NCBI GenBank assembly: GCA_951812665.1
Contig: CATOST010000008.1
Span: 1-64,000 of the forward strand
Direction of reading: 5' to 3'
Source: an uncultured Acidobacteriota bacterium
Lineage (GTDB): Bacteria > Acidobacteriota > UBA6911 > RPQK01 > JAJDTT01
DNA: 64,000 nt
Shown: piece after piece, positions 53,631 to 62,070 of the stretch
How the letters are laid out: each line of letters begins with the position of its first letter
How positions within the stretch are numbered: position 1 is the stretch's first letter
Notes under the pieces: generated by a model
The model's database searches: none
The model's input: only the letters and a program-made list of their open reading frames with translations
What the model was told of the DNA's origin: nothing
Position numbers and translations under genes: made by a program

Positions 53631-54854
53631 ATGCTAAGTAAGTCCACCGTCAACCACTCTGTTTTCGTGCTCCTGCTAGTCGTCTGGCTGGGGATTCTCA
53701 GTTCCTGCGGTGTAGACGAGCAACACCCCGCCGGGGATACGCCGCAGGCAGGAATGTCTGGGCTTGAGGGGGTTGTCTTCCCCGAGGAGGAATGGATCTC
53801 GCTCAAACCGGAGGAAGCATTTCCGGACGACTCCCACAGTTACATGGCTGGCACCGGAGGTAGTACGACCCTATCTTCCTGGACCGGCTGGGTAAAGGCC
53901 ATGGAGAAGAGTGTGACCGGCGGAACCTGGAAGGGCGAGGACCACAGCCAGGATCGTTGGGGCGTGGCGATTGCCTGGCGCGGCTACCTGCTTCAGACAT
54001 TCGGGGATCCGGATTATCGTTTTCAGACCGCTTCCCTGGGGAAGGCTTTCACCATGTCATGCCTTCAGCTGGCCATAGACGAGGGGCTGATCCGAAGCGC
54101 GGATGACCTGGTGATGGATTACTGGACTGGCGCCGGAGAACTCAACTCGAAACACAAGTTTCTCGATCAAGGTCATCACCGTAAGCTCACATTTCGCCAC
54201 TTGGCGGAGCACGTATCGGGACTCCCGGTCACCAACGGCGACTCGTGGCAGAAGTGCCAGAATTACGACAATATAGCCCCGGATTGGGCGACCTGCACGG
54301 GCGACCCTGATCACGACAACTACTCCCACGTGGAGCCCGGTACTGTGAGTCGAAGTTACAGCAGCGGTGCTTACTGGCGCCTGAGCCAGGCCCTCACAGC
54401 AGTCTGGAAAAAAAGCCTGAAGCAGGTTATGGACGAGCGTCTGCTCAGCAAGATGGGCATTCCACCCGAGCGATGGGATTGGACTCCCGGGCGAACGGTC
54501 CGGCACGACAAGAACTGGTATCCGGAAATGCCGGGCTATGGTCTTTTTCTGGATCCGCCCTATGAAGTGGAGGGTCAGGTTGTCGTAGGAGGACCCGGCT
54601 GGGTGGTCATGAGCGCCAAGGACCTGGCTCGATTCGGCCTGCTGGTGGCGACGCGCGGCGTGTGGAAGGGCGAACGCCTTATCAGCGACACGCCTTTTCT
54701 GCGCTCTCACGCCGGCGGCAACGGAAGTCTTATGGCTGGAGTCGGGGCCGGCTTGTTCGTTTCCCTGGGCAGGGTGACCACCACACCGATTTCCCTGTCG
54801 GATTTGCCCCTTCATCTGTTCGCTGGGAACCGACCCCGTCCCCAAGTTCAATGA
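53631..54854 (+). CDS. Lipoprotein serine hydrolase, paralog 3
   Basis: 407 residues; start ATG at 53631 behind a GGAG. Lipobox 'GILSSC' (Cys26). 'TASLGKAFTM' (SxxK), 'YSSGAYWRLSQAL', 'GPGWVVMSAKDLARFGLL' and 'RSHAGGNGSLMAGVG' repeat the paralog pattern. Shared extra motifs 'CTGDPDHDNYSHVEPGTVSRSYSSG' taken in parts and 'MGIPPERWDWTPG' are seen in all three. The three genes are dispersed over 20 kb and separated by unrelated genes, which suggests repeated copying rather than tandem duplication. Confidence 0.85.
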   Translation: MLSKSTVNHSVFVLLLVVWLGILSSCGVDEQHPAGDTPQAGMSGLEGVVFPEEEWISLKPEEAFPDDSHSYMAGTGGSTTLSSWTGWVKAMEKSVTGGTWKGEDHSQDRWGVAIAWRGYLLQTFGDPDYRFQTASLGKAFTMSCLQLAIDEGLIRSADDLVMDYWTGAGELNSKHKFLDQGHHRKLTFRHLAEHVSGLPVTNGDSWQKCQNYDNIAPDWATCTGDPDHDNYSHVEPGTVSRSYSSGAYWRLSQALTAVWKKSLKQVMDERLLSKMGIPPERWDWTPGRTVRHDKNWYPEMPGYGLFLDPPYEVEGQVVVGGPGWVVMSAKDLARFGLLVATRGVWKGERLISDTPFLRSHAGGNGSLMAGVGAGLFVSLGRVTTTPISLSDLPLHLFAGNRPRPQVQ

Positions 54855-54932
54855 ACTTCCGAGTGAGGGTTGAAGGTAAATATTCGGTAAACCCGTAATC
54901 GAGCGATGACGACGGAAGATGCTCTTGAGAAC

Positions 54933-55793
54933 TCAAGTTGAGCGAAGCGATCTTCGGAAGAGTTTGCTCAGGGGGTAAAGCCAGATGCTTTTGGTGGGCA
55001 GATCGGCCTGGTGGTGCCGGTCCAGTTTGCCGCGCCCTTGGGTCTGTCCGACATGGATCCAGTTGGCCGCCTTGTAGCAGGCGCCGGTGAAGCGTTGGGT
55101 GTCGACGAAGGTTTCCAGCAGAACGGGCCGGTAGGCGTAGCGGTCGTGCCAATCCTGGGGGAGTTGACGGGCGGCCAAGGCCAGCAGCTTGGAGGCCAGA
55201 TTCTTAGACTGGACCCAGGGAAGGATCAAGCAACGGGCGTTATTGACGATCAGTTGAAGATTCCTCTCCCTTTCGGAACGACGCCAGCCGATGAAGCGGT
55301 CGCGTGGGGCGGTTTTCCAGGCGGCGGCGCCAAAGCCAAGCAGGGCCAGGGTGCGGTGCTCCCAACGAGCGAAGTAGCGCAGCTGAACTCCGGGCAGAGG
55401 GGTGTATCCCAGATAGTGATAGCGGTCGATGTATTCATTCCACAGCGCGGAGTCCGGGCGGCTGCGGACCGGCTCCAGATGCACGCCGGGCAGCTCATGC
55501 ACCGGTCGGGACAGCGGCTCCTGCGGGGCGCTCCAGAAGGTGTGCTCGATTCGGCTCGAGCCGCCTTGGCGGTTGCGCGGGGGAGGCAGCTGCAGGAGCC
55601 CCTCACGATGCATGCGCAGCATGACCACGCGGCAGCTCATCTCCTTGAGACCGCCGTCGGCTTTGCGCCACTGCAGCAGTCGACACGCCAATCGAGACAG
55701 CTGGGCACGCGTGCGGCCCGGGTTGTCGGCAATCAAGGCTCACAGTTGCCCGATCTCCTCGCCGCTGAAGGGGCGGCCACAGTAGCGTTTCAT
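54933..55793 (-). pseudogene. DruA-like (DUF4338) IS66 passenger with nonsense codon
   Basis: The ATG at 55793 overlaps the IS66 transposase stop by four bases. 'MKRYCGRPFSGEEIGQL' is interrupted by TGA at 55740-55742 and then continues in frame as 'ALIADNPGRTRAQLSRLAC' through the DUF4338 pattern: 'LPPPRNRQGG', 'WNEYIDRYHYLGYTPLPGVQLRYFA', 'WKTAPRDRFIGW', 'RFLILP'-type 'CLILPWVQSKNLASKLLAL', 'RPVLLETFVD', 'YKAANWIHVGQTQGRGKLD'. DUF4338 is the DruA protein of the Druantia defence system and also a frequent transposon companion. The rest is intact, so reinitiation at the TTG at 55736 could still make a 267-residue protein. Confidence 0.78.
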
Positions 55794-56680
55794 GTTGCCT
55801 CCCGGCCCGAGGGTCGACTCCAGTCCGCTCTTCGGGCCGGGTCCATCTCCCAAGGCAGGAATCGGTTCAGTTGCGGTGGCGCCCGGTTGCCCGATTCGGC
55901 GCAGGATTCCAGATAGGAGATCAGCCACCGTTGCGGGTTGATCTCCCACAGCTCTAAGGTCTGTAGGATCGTGAAGACTACCGCGGCGAGACGGGCACTC
56001 CAGCGACTGCCCGAACCGTAGTAGTTCTTGCGCCCCACCACCGGGCCTCGCAAGGCGCGTTCGGCGGCGTTGTTATCCATGGGCACCTCGGGGTGATCCA
56101 AACACACGGTCAACCCTTCCCAGTGTCGCTTGAGGCTGCGCAGCACCTTTTTGCAGGCGCCGTGCAGGGCCGGGCTCCCCAGCTCTGCCTCGCGCTGCCT
56201 CTGCAGTCCCCAGAGCGCCCCGCGCAGTTGCTGATCCCAAGCGGCAAAGGATTCGGGATGCTTTCGGACCTGCAGCCGACGCCGGTTCAGACCGAACAGG
56301 CCCCCAATGCCCTCTACCCAACTCATCGCCCAGCCCTCGTGTTCGGGCCGAGCCTTGGCCAAGGAGAAAAAGTCGCGGCGCACGTGGGCCCAACAAAAGG
56401 CCAGTTGCAGACCCTCCCGCTCTCGGGCCAACTTCTTGTACACGACGTAGCGGTCGCTCAGCAGTATGCCGGTCGCATCCGCTCCGAAGGGCGCCTCTGG
56501 CAGCTGGGCTGAACGGCTGGGAGACAGGCTGAACAGCACCGTCGAAGGAGATCGGAACACCCACAGATGCCAGCCCTGACCCACCTTGCCCTCGACCTCC
56601 ACGAACACGCGCCAGCCGGTCTCGTCCGCCTGCCAACGATCCTCGCTCAACTGTCTGACGCCGATGGTGTTGGCGGCCAT
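55790..56680 (-). pseudogene. IS66-family transposase (TnpC) 3' remnant
   Basis: Readable from 'RQLSEDRWQADETGWRVFVEVEG' (first catalytic Asp), through 'LLSDRYVVYKKL...LAFCWAHVRRDF' (second Asp region, HxxR), to 'DNNAAERALRGPVVGRKNYYGSG' (catalytic Glu) and the C-terminal tail. The N-terminal zinc-finger and HTH half of TnpC is missing. Sequence from 56680 upstream belongs to the inserted IS21 element, and no N-terminal half is found on its far side, so the insertion was accompanied by a deletion. TnpA and TnpB are not present. Confidence 0.82.
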
Positions 56681-56829
56681 GGAAAATTGCACAGATGTGG
56701 CCATCGAAAATTGCACACTTTTTGTCCCTGAAGAGGCTCTTAGGGGGGAGCCACAAGGGGGATTTCGAGAGGATCGCCGAGAGGGCGGGATTCTGTTACG
56801 TAGCGTCTCTACCAAGAAGAGGAGACGCT

Positions 56830-57870
56830 ATGTTTGGGAGCGACGAGAGGGTGCTGCTGCGACACTATCTGGAACAAGGAATGAGCAAGGCCGCGATCGC
56901 GCGGCAGTTAGGAGTCATCCGTCGAACGGTCTACTACTGGATTCAGAGGGGCCAGTTGCATCGGGGCGATCAGGAGGAGCCGGCCCAGTACGGACCTCGG
57001 CGGCCGGTGCTGTCGAAGCTGGATCCGTCCAAACCGATCATCGACCCCCGTCTGGGCGAGTATCCGAAGTTGACGGCGACGCGGCTGTACCGAGAGGTGC
57101 GGAAGGCCGGCTACGGCGGTGGGTACGGTCAAGTGAAGCGCTATGTGCGGCGAGTGCGGCCGCGGGCTCCCCACGAGCCGATCCAGCGGTTCGAGACACC
57201 GCCGGGGCACCAGCGTCAGGTGGACTTCGCAGACTTCCAGTTGCCGTGGGGCCGACGGTACGCCCTGATCGTGGTGCTGGGCTATTCTCGGTTGATCTGG
57301 TTCCGGTACTACGAGCGCCAGACGATGCCGGTGGTGATGCGGGGTCTGGAGGCATCGTTTGACTATTTCGGCGGCGTCCCTGAGGAACTTCTGTTCGACC
57401 AGATGAAGGCGGTCATTGTTCGGGACGAACGCGAGGAGGGCGGACGGTTGATCGAGAACCGGGAGTTCCTTCGCTTCAGTCGCCACTGGGGTTTTCGGGT
57501 TAGGGCCTGCCGACCCTATCGAGCTCGGACGAAGGGGAAGGTGGAGCGGTCGGTCCGCTACATCCGGGAGAGTTTCTTCTACGGCAGGGACTTCGTCTCG
57601 GACCACGATCTCAACGCCCGGGCTCGGACGTGGCGGGAAGAGGAGGCCAACGTCCGGAACCACGGGACCCTCAAGGAACGGCCCGTGGACCGGTTCGAGC
57701 GGGAGCAGAAGTCTCTAAATCCTTTGGCGGCTTGGCCTTACCACTCCGTTGTCGTTCCACTGCCGAAGCCGTCGGCAGCTTCGCTAACGGCGGCGAACTG
57801 GCCGAGGACGGTGGATGTCGAGCGCCGTCCCTTGACCGAGTATGCCCGGCTTACGGGAGGGGTGTCGTGA
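56830..57870 (+). CDS. istA: IS21 transposase IstA
   Basis: 346 residues from the ATG at 56830; the longer open frame upstream lies in the element's end repeats. HTH 'RHYLEQGMSKAAIARQLGVIRRTVYYW', 'YPKLTATRLYREVRKAGYGGGY', then the DDE core: 'HQRQVDFADFQLPWG' (Asp), 'GVPEELLFDQMKAVI' (Asp) and 'RTKGKVERSVRYIRESFF' (Glu). It overlaps istB by the usual GTGA-type junction (istB GTG at 57867, istA TGA at 57868-57870). Confidence 0.92.
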   Translation: MFGSDERVLLRHYLEQGMSKAAIARQLGVIRRTVYYWIQRGQLHRGDQEEPAQYGPRRPVLSKLDPSKPIIDPRLGEYPKLTATRLYREVRKAGYGGGYGQVKRYVRRVRPRAPHEPIQRFETPPGHQRQVDFADFQLPWGRRYALIVVLGYSRLIWFRYYERQTMPVVMRGLEASFDYFGGVPEELLFDQMKAVIVRDEREEGGRLIENREFLRFSRHWGFRVRACRPYRARTKGKVERSVRYIRESFFYGRDFVSDHDLNARARTWREEEANVRNHGTLKERPVDRFEREQKSLNPLAAWPYHSVVVPLPKPSAASLTAANWPRTVDVERRPLTEYARLTGGVS

Positions 57871-58688
57871 ACGTGGCTTCCCGCCGTGAACGCATCGCCG
57901 CTCAGTTGGCGGATCTAACGATGCCGGGTGCCCTTGAAGCCCTGGATGAGGTGCTCTCCGGAGTGGATGGTGGCGGGATCACCGCCTCGGAGGCCATCGA
58001 GCGGCTGCTGGCGACCCAGATCGCGCTGCGCAACAGCCGACGTCTGGAGGCGGCGATGCGTTCCAGTCGACTGCCGACGATCAAGACGCTCTCGGAGTTC
58101 GACTTCAGCTTCCAGCCGTCGATCAAGCGGGAGCAGATCGACTCGTTGCACGAACTGGGCTTCGCGGCGAGACGGGAGAACATCGTCTTCCTGGGCCCGC
58201 CCGGGGTGGGCAAAACACACTTGGCCATCAGCTTGGCGATCGCGGTGGCCGAGCGCGGGCGGCGAGTCTACTACGGAACCCTGGTGGACCTCATCGACCC
58301 CTTGGAGGAAGCGAAGGCCGCGGGACGGCTCAACCACCGTCTCAAGACCCTGACCCATCCGGCGCTCCTGGTGGTGGACGAGATCGGCTACCTTCCGGTC
58401 AGCCAGAGCGGAGCGGTTCTGTTCTTCCAACTGGTGAACCGGCGCTACGAGCGGGCCTCGACGGTGTTGACCTCGAACAAGGGGTTTGAGGAATGGGGCC
58501 AGATCCTGGGGGACGAAGTGATGGCAGCGGCGCTACTGGACCGCGTCCTGCACCGGTGCCACATCGTCAACATCCGCGGCAACAGCTATCGGCTGCGCCG
58601 ACACGCCGAACTCTCCAAAGCGATCCATCCGACGGCCGCCCGAGCGGTCAGTGCCCAGGAATCGGGCTCGGGAAGGAGGGGGGCATGA
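57867..58688 (+). CDS. istB: IS21 helper ATPase IstB
   Basis: 273 residues from a GTG that overlaps the istA stop. AAA+ ATPase with Walker A 'GPPGVGKTHLA', Walker B 'LLVVDEIGYLP', sensor-like 'STVLTSNKGFEEWGQIL' and the C-terminal 'GNSYRLRR'. N-terminal 'ERLLATQIALRNSRRLEAAMRSSRLPTIKTL' is the IstB helical domain. It selects target DNA and activates IstA. Full length, so the element may still be active. Confidence 0.93.
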   Translation: MNVASRRERIAAQLADLTMPGALEALDEVLSGVDGGGITASEAIERLLATQIALRNSRRLEAAMRSSRLPTIKTLSEFDFSFQPSIKREQIDSLHELGFAARRENIVFLGPPGVGKTHLAISLAIAVAERGRRVYYGTLVDLIDPLEEAKAAGRLNHRLKTLTHPALLVVDEIGYLPVSQSGAVLFFQLVNRRYERASTVLTSNKGFEEWGQILGDEVMAAALLDRVLHRCHIVNIRGNSYRLRRHAELSKAIHPTAARAVSAQESGSGRRGA

Positions 58689-58813
58689 GGGGACCAGGTC
58701 CGGCCGCGGGAGCCCCCGTGGCGGTCGCTCCGCTCCCTTCACGGGGGCTCCCGCGATGTGTGCCATTTTCAGTGGCAAGAAGTGTGCAATTTTCGATGGC
58801 CACAAGTGTGCAG

Positions 58814-58851
58814 TTTTCGATGTTATGTGGCACGCAACATAACATCGAAAA
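58814..58851. repeat. 15-bp perfect palindrome at the IS21 right end
   Basis: TTTTCGATGTTATGT (58814-58828) and its exact complement (58837-58851) are separated by eight bases. The left arm overlaps the last transposase-site copy of IS21, so the right arm is a piece of the same motif in opposite orientation. Confidence 0.65.
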
Positions 58852-58976
58852 TGTCAGAGTTCGAGCGCTGCCCTGCGGTGCTGGCCAAAGATCGACCCAG
58901 CGCAAGCACAAAGTGTTCCGAACCTGGGGAACAAAAGTAAATGGGAAGAGTGAGTCGGCTTTCAGGTGCAAATTCT

Positions 58977-59094
58977 GCTGCCTGTTTGTTGCCTGTTCAG
59001 CACGCCAAATATTGGAAGTTAACGACTCTACCGCTTCAGCGAAGAACCCGGTAAATGACTGTAAACGTTAATGTTTGTTAGTTGTTGACTGAGG
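58977..59094 (+). repeat. 118-bp dispersed repeat, copy B
   Basis: Same length and orientation as 11777-11894, sharing 'gctgcctgtttgttgcctg', 'gcgaagaacccgg', 'aaatgactg' and 'ttgactgagg'. It lies between the IS21 right end and the sulfatase gene. Apart from this repeat, the palindrome and the 13-mer at 59103, the stretch 58689-59132 holds no gene. Confidence 0.75.
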
Positions 59095-59102
59095 TACAGT
59101 AA

Positions 59103-59115
59103 GGACTAAAAGTCC
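59103..59115. repeat. Anticodon-arm-like 13-mer GGACTAAAAGTCC
   Basis: Identical to 28801-28813, where it forms the anticodon arm of the tRNA-Lys-like half, and close to 'ggccaaaagttcc' at 20989-21001. Here no tRNA sequence surrounds it. Possible recombination site or small hairpin. Confidence 0.5.
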
Positions 59116-59132
59116 CCCCTCCTATGCCCCTC

Positions 59133-60590
59133 CTACCGCCCAACCTCCGGTCCCACCGGAGCCCAGCGAAAACACCCGTACTGCGACTCGTACAGGTTGT
59201 AGTCGCCGGTGGCTCGAGCGATCTCCCACATGCCCGCGGCCATCTCCCGGCACCGGGACTTGCGGCTACCGGCCAGATTTCGCAGCTCGTGGGGATCTTG
59301 CGCCAAGTCGTAGAGCTCGTCTTCGTCGAAGGCGTTGAAGACGTACTTGTGGCTATCTCTCCAGAGAACCCGCTGGGTGTACGCCATCCTCTGTCCCTGC
59401 ATTTCCGCGTAGGCCTGCGAATCCCAGCCGGAGCCGTCCCCGGCCAACAGCGGAAGAAGAGAACGGCCGTGGCAGGAAAAGCCCTCTCCCAGCATCAGCT
59501 CCATCAGGGTCGGAGCCACGTCCAGCAGGCTGACGATCCCGGGGGCCTCCTGCCCCGGTCTCACCCCCGGACCCTTCAGGATCAAAGGCACACGATACGC
59601 TTCCTCGAAGGCGGGTACCCCCTTGAGCATCAGGCGGTGGGCGCCCATGTAGTCGCCGTGGTCCGACAGGAACAGCACCAACGTGTTCTCCGACTGGCCC
59701 GTCTCCTCCAAGACCCGCAGGACCCGTCCGATCTGGTCGTCGACGAGGGAGCAGAAGGCGTAATAGCACGCGGTGGCCTCGGCGAAGTCGGACCACTGCA
59801 TCTGGTCCCAGACGCTCTGCATCCGCCGGTAGATGGCGGGACGATGGGCCAGATCGTCGTGGAAACTGGAGGGAGGAGTCAGGGCACGGGCATCGTAGAG
59901 ACGCCGGTACTCCCTCGGTACGACGTAGGGGTCATGGGGCCCGACCGTGCTCAGGAAGAGGCACCAAGGCTGCTCCTGCCGGGCCGACCCGGTCAGAAAA
60001 TCGATCCCGCGAGAGAAGACGTAGTGCTCGCCGGTGCCTTCCACGGGCTCGTCCACGACGCCGTGCAACAGCAGGTCCTTATAGCCGCGTTGGCGAACCA
60101 TGCCCCTCCGCTCCCAACAGCGGTCCTCTTCGGGGAGTCCCAGGCGCCGACGGCGCTCCAGGTAGCCGGCGTTGGGAACCCTCCGGCAACCCACCTCGGC
60201 CGCCTCGAAACTCTCCATCAGCTCGTAGGTATCGAACCCGAACCGCTCCAGCCGGTTCGAGCGCTCGATGTGCCATTTCCCGAAGTAGCCGTTGCGATAC
60301 CCGGCCTCCCGGAGCCGCCGGCTCCAGAAGGGGAGTCCCGGCTTCAGATCGGCGCGATAGGGTTCCACCGTATGGGTGCAGTCGACCATGCCGTGGCTGT
60401 GGGGCAGGAGGCCGGTCATCAGGCTGGCGCGGCTGGGCGAGCAGATGGGGTTGGTCGAGTAGCAGCGCAGGAAACGCGTTCCCCCGGCGGCCAGCTCGTC
60501 CAGGTTGGGGGTCCGGCAGGGAGAGGCAGGACCCACCGTGTCGGCACGCTGCTGATCGGTCATCAGCACCAGCAGATTGGGTCGGGGCAA
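59133..60590 (-). CDS. Sulfatase (type I, formylglycine-dependent)
   Basis: 485 residues from a TTG at 60590 just behind AGGAGG; the frame continues to 60650 without better support. 'PNLLVLMTDQQRADTVG' (metal-ligand Asp12), the maturation motif 'CSPSRASLMTG' with Cys50 converted to formylglycine, 'GYFGKWH', 'STVGPHDPYVVP', and 'LFLSDHGDYMGAHRLMLKG' (metal-ligand Asp-His). No signal peptide on the chosen start, so it is cytoplasmic or exported otherwise. Likely cleaves sulfate esters from a sulfated glycan or aryl sulfate. Divergent from a beta-propeller sugar-hydrolase-like gene, which fits a polysaccharide-use locus. No maturase in the window. Confidence 0.9.
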   Translation of the reverse strand: MPRPNLLVLMTDQQRADTVGPASPCRTPNLDELAAGGTRFLRCYSTNPICSPSRASLMTGLLPHSHGMVDCTHTVEPYRADLKPGLPFWSRRLREAGYRNGYFGKWHIERSNRLERFGFDTYELMESFEAAEVGCRRVPNAGYLERRRRLGLPEEDRCWERRGMVRQRGYKDLLLHGVVDEPVEGTGEHYVFSRGIDFLTGSARQEQPWCLFLSTVGPHDPYVVPREYRRLYDARALTPPSSFHDDLAHRPAIYRRMQSVWDQMQWSDFAEATACYYAFCSLVDDQIGRVLRVLEETGQSENTLVLFLSDHGDYMGAHRLMLKGVPAFEEAYRVPLILKGPGVRPGQEAPGIVSLLDVAPTLMELMLGEGFSCHGRSLLPLLAGDGSGWDSQAYAEMQGQRMAYTQRVLWRDSHKYVFNAFDEDELYDLAQDPHELRNLAGSRKSRCREMAAGMWEIARATGDYNLYESQYGCFRWAPVGPEVGR

Positions 60591-60792
60591 GCGTCCTCCT
60601 ATTGGGCAAGCTAACACACCATTTTGAGGTTGTCTCCGCGTTCCAGCCATTGACTCCGCCTACCGTGACCTGGAGCCTGGCTCCCTCAATTTGGCCAAGT
60701 CTCGACCTTCGGTTCGGCATTCGGTAGAAAGGTCTTATTCCATGGTCCTCCTTAAGGATCGTAGAGACCCTTCGCTTTCGTGAGGAGGCAGA

Positions 60793-62046
60793 TTGCCAAG
60801 AGGCAAAAAACAGGCCGCCGCGCTCTTGCTGGCCCTTCTGGCGGGCATCGCCGTGGGTGGATTCCTGCAGGAATCAGGGTTTCTGATGCTTCCGGGCCGG
60901 CAGACGCCAGCCCAGCCGGGTCTCGAAGCCACCACGGGCATCACGGTGCAGACCGCCGTTCCGCAGCCGGTGGAGGAGGCCACGCTCTTCGCCTTCGACA
61001 ACGTCTCGATTCCTTTTCACCGGAACCTTTACCTCTCCATGCATGCCGGCCGGAAGCATCCTGGGAACCCCCTCATCAGCCGGGATGAGGGTCGGCCGGA
61101 TGAAGCCCGGGCTCAATACCTGGGAACCGTGCTGCGTCACGAAGGCAAATTCAGAATGTGGTACGTGGCCGCCGACAGGGAGAGTTTCCGCGCCTTCAGC
61201 ACGCAGGGGGTCATGACCGGCTGGAGGGTGGCGTACGCAGAGAGCGAGGATGGCGTCCATTGGACAAAACCCAACTTGGGCCTGGTCGAATACGCCGGAA
61301 ATCGCGACAACAACCTGGTTCTGGTGGACCCGCCCGAGCTGAGCGTGATCGCCGGGCTGACCATCCTTTACGAACCGGAGGACCCGGATCCCTCCCGGCG
61401 ATTCAAGATGATGGCCGCCGCCCCTGCCGAGAGGACGAAGACCACGGCGGTTCCGCTTTACAGCGGCGACGGCCTGCGCTGGCGGCCGGCCCGGGAGACG
61501 AAGCTGATCCGGAAACGCGAGGGGAAGTGGCTCGCCTGGAGGGTGCCGGAGGAAAATCTCGCGATTTCCGAGTTCCTGGAACACGCCGGGCTCTACAAAT
61601 GGGATGGGATGTACTACGTCGCCGGGCAGCAGATCAGTCCCTGGGTGTGGCTGTGGGACGGTAAACCCTCCGGCCGGGTGATGTCCATCTTCCGGTCGTC
61701 GGATTTCGTCGAGTGGTCGGATACGAAGTCCCTGTCGTTCGTACGCTACGGCTACCGCTCGATGCCGACCAATGCGGGGGAGGAGTCCCACGAGCCCGCC
61801 AGCGTCTGGAATCGCGGCAATGTGCTGCTGGGGACCTACGGACAGTTTCACGGCGTTCCCGGGTCGCCGGCCCATCCCATGGACCTGGGTCTGCTCATCA
61901 GCAACGACGGCATCCATTTCCGGGAGCCGGTCTCCTGGCAGGGAAAGCAGCGGGTCCCGGGACTTTCGAGTGGGTTCAAGATCCGGGTCAAATTCGAAGG
62001 GGAGAGACAGGAGATCAGGCTCTACGCCCTCTACGTCGGCGGGTGA
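60793..62046 (+). CDS. Secreted five-bladed beta-propeller protein, distant paralog
   Basis: 417 residues from a TTG start behind GAGGAGG. N-terminal membrane/signal segment 'AAALLLALLAGIAVGGFL'. Propeller signatures shared with the copies at 19424 and 27265: 'EGKFRMWYVA', 'AYAESEDGVHWTKPNLGLVEY', 'NRDNNLVL', 'LYSGDGLRWRPA', 'FRSSDFVEWSDTKSLSF', 'LISNDGIHFREPV'. It ends at 'YALYVGG', shorter than the paralogs and lacking their C-terminal beta-rich segment. Probably a glycan-binding or hydrolysing protein; divergent from the sulfatase. Confidence 0.82.
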   Translation: MPRGKKQAAALLLALLAGIAVGGFLQESGFLMLPGRQTPAQPGLEATTGITVQTAVPQPVEEATLFAFDNVSIPFHRNLYLSMHAGRKHPGNPLISRDEGRPDEARAQYLGTVLRHEGKFRMWYVAADRESFRAFSTQGVMTGWRVAYAESEDGVHWTKPNLGLVEYAGNRDNNLVLVDPPELSVIAGLTILYEPEDPDPSRRFKMMAAAPAERTKTTAVPLYSGDGLRWRPARETKLIRKREGKWLAWRVPEENLAISEFLEHAGLYKWDGMYYVAGQQISPWVWLWDGKPSGRVMSIFRSSDFVEWSDTKSLSFVRYGYRSMPTNAGEESHEPASVWNRGNVLLGTYGQFHGVPGSPAHPMDLGLLISNDGIHFREPVSWQGKQRVPGLSSGFKIRVKFEGERQEIRLYALYVGG

Positions 62047-62070
62047 AGGTATCAGAGGCCGAAATACCGA

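Larger units (their letters stand above)
56680..58821 (+). mobile_element. IS21-family insertion sequence
   Basis: Two genes (istA, istB) framed by inverted arrays of one motif. On the left 'atggaaaattgcaca' (56680-56694) and 'atcgaaaattgcacac' (56704-56719). On the right 'gtgtgccattttcagt' (58758-58773), 'gtgtgcaattttcgat' (58782-58797) and 'gtgtgcagttttcgat' (58806-58821). The copies start exactly 24 bases apart, as expected for multiple transposase-binding sites in IS21 ends. The exact outer ends and target duplication were not determined. It interrupts the IS66 remnant. Confidence 0.75.

Noticed and set aside
53374..53637. 87-residue frame upstream of serine hydrolase paralog 3
   Set aside because: No ribosome-binding site, weak signal-like start, no relatives recognised, and it overlaps the hydrolase start.
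56586..57362. 258-residue open frame overlapping the IS66/IS21 junction
   Set aside because: It crosses the junction of two elements and runs out of frame with istA; no motif.
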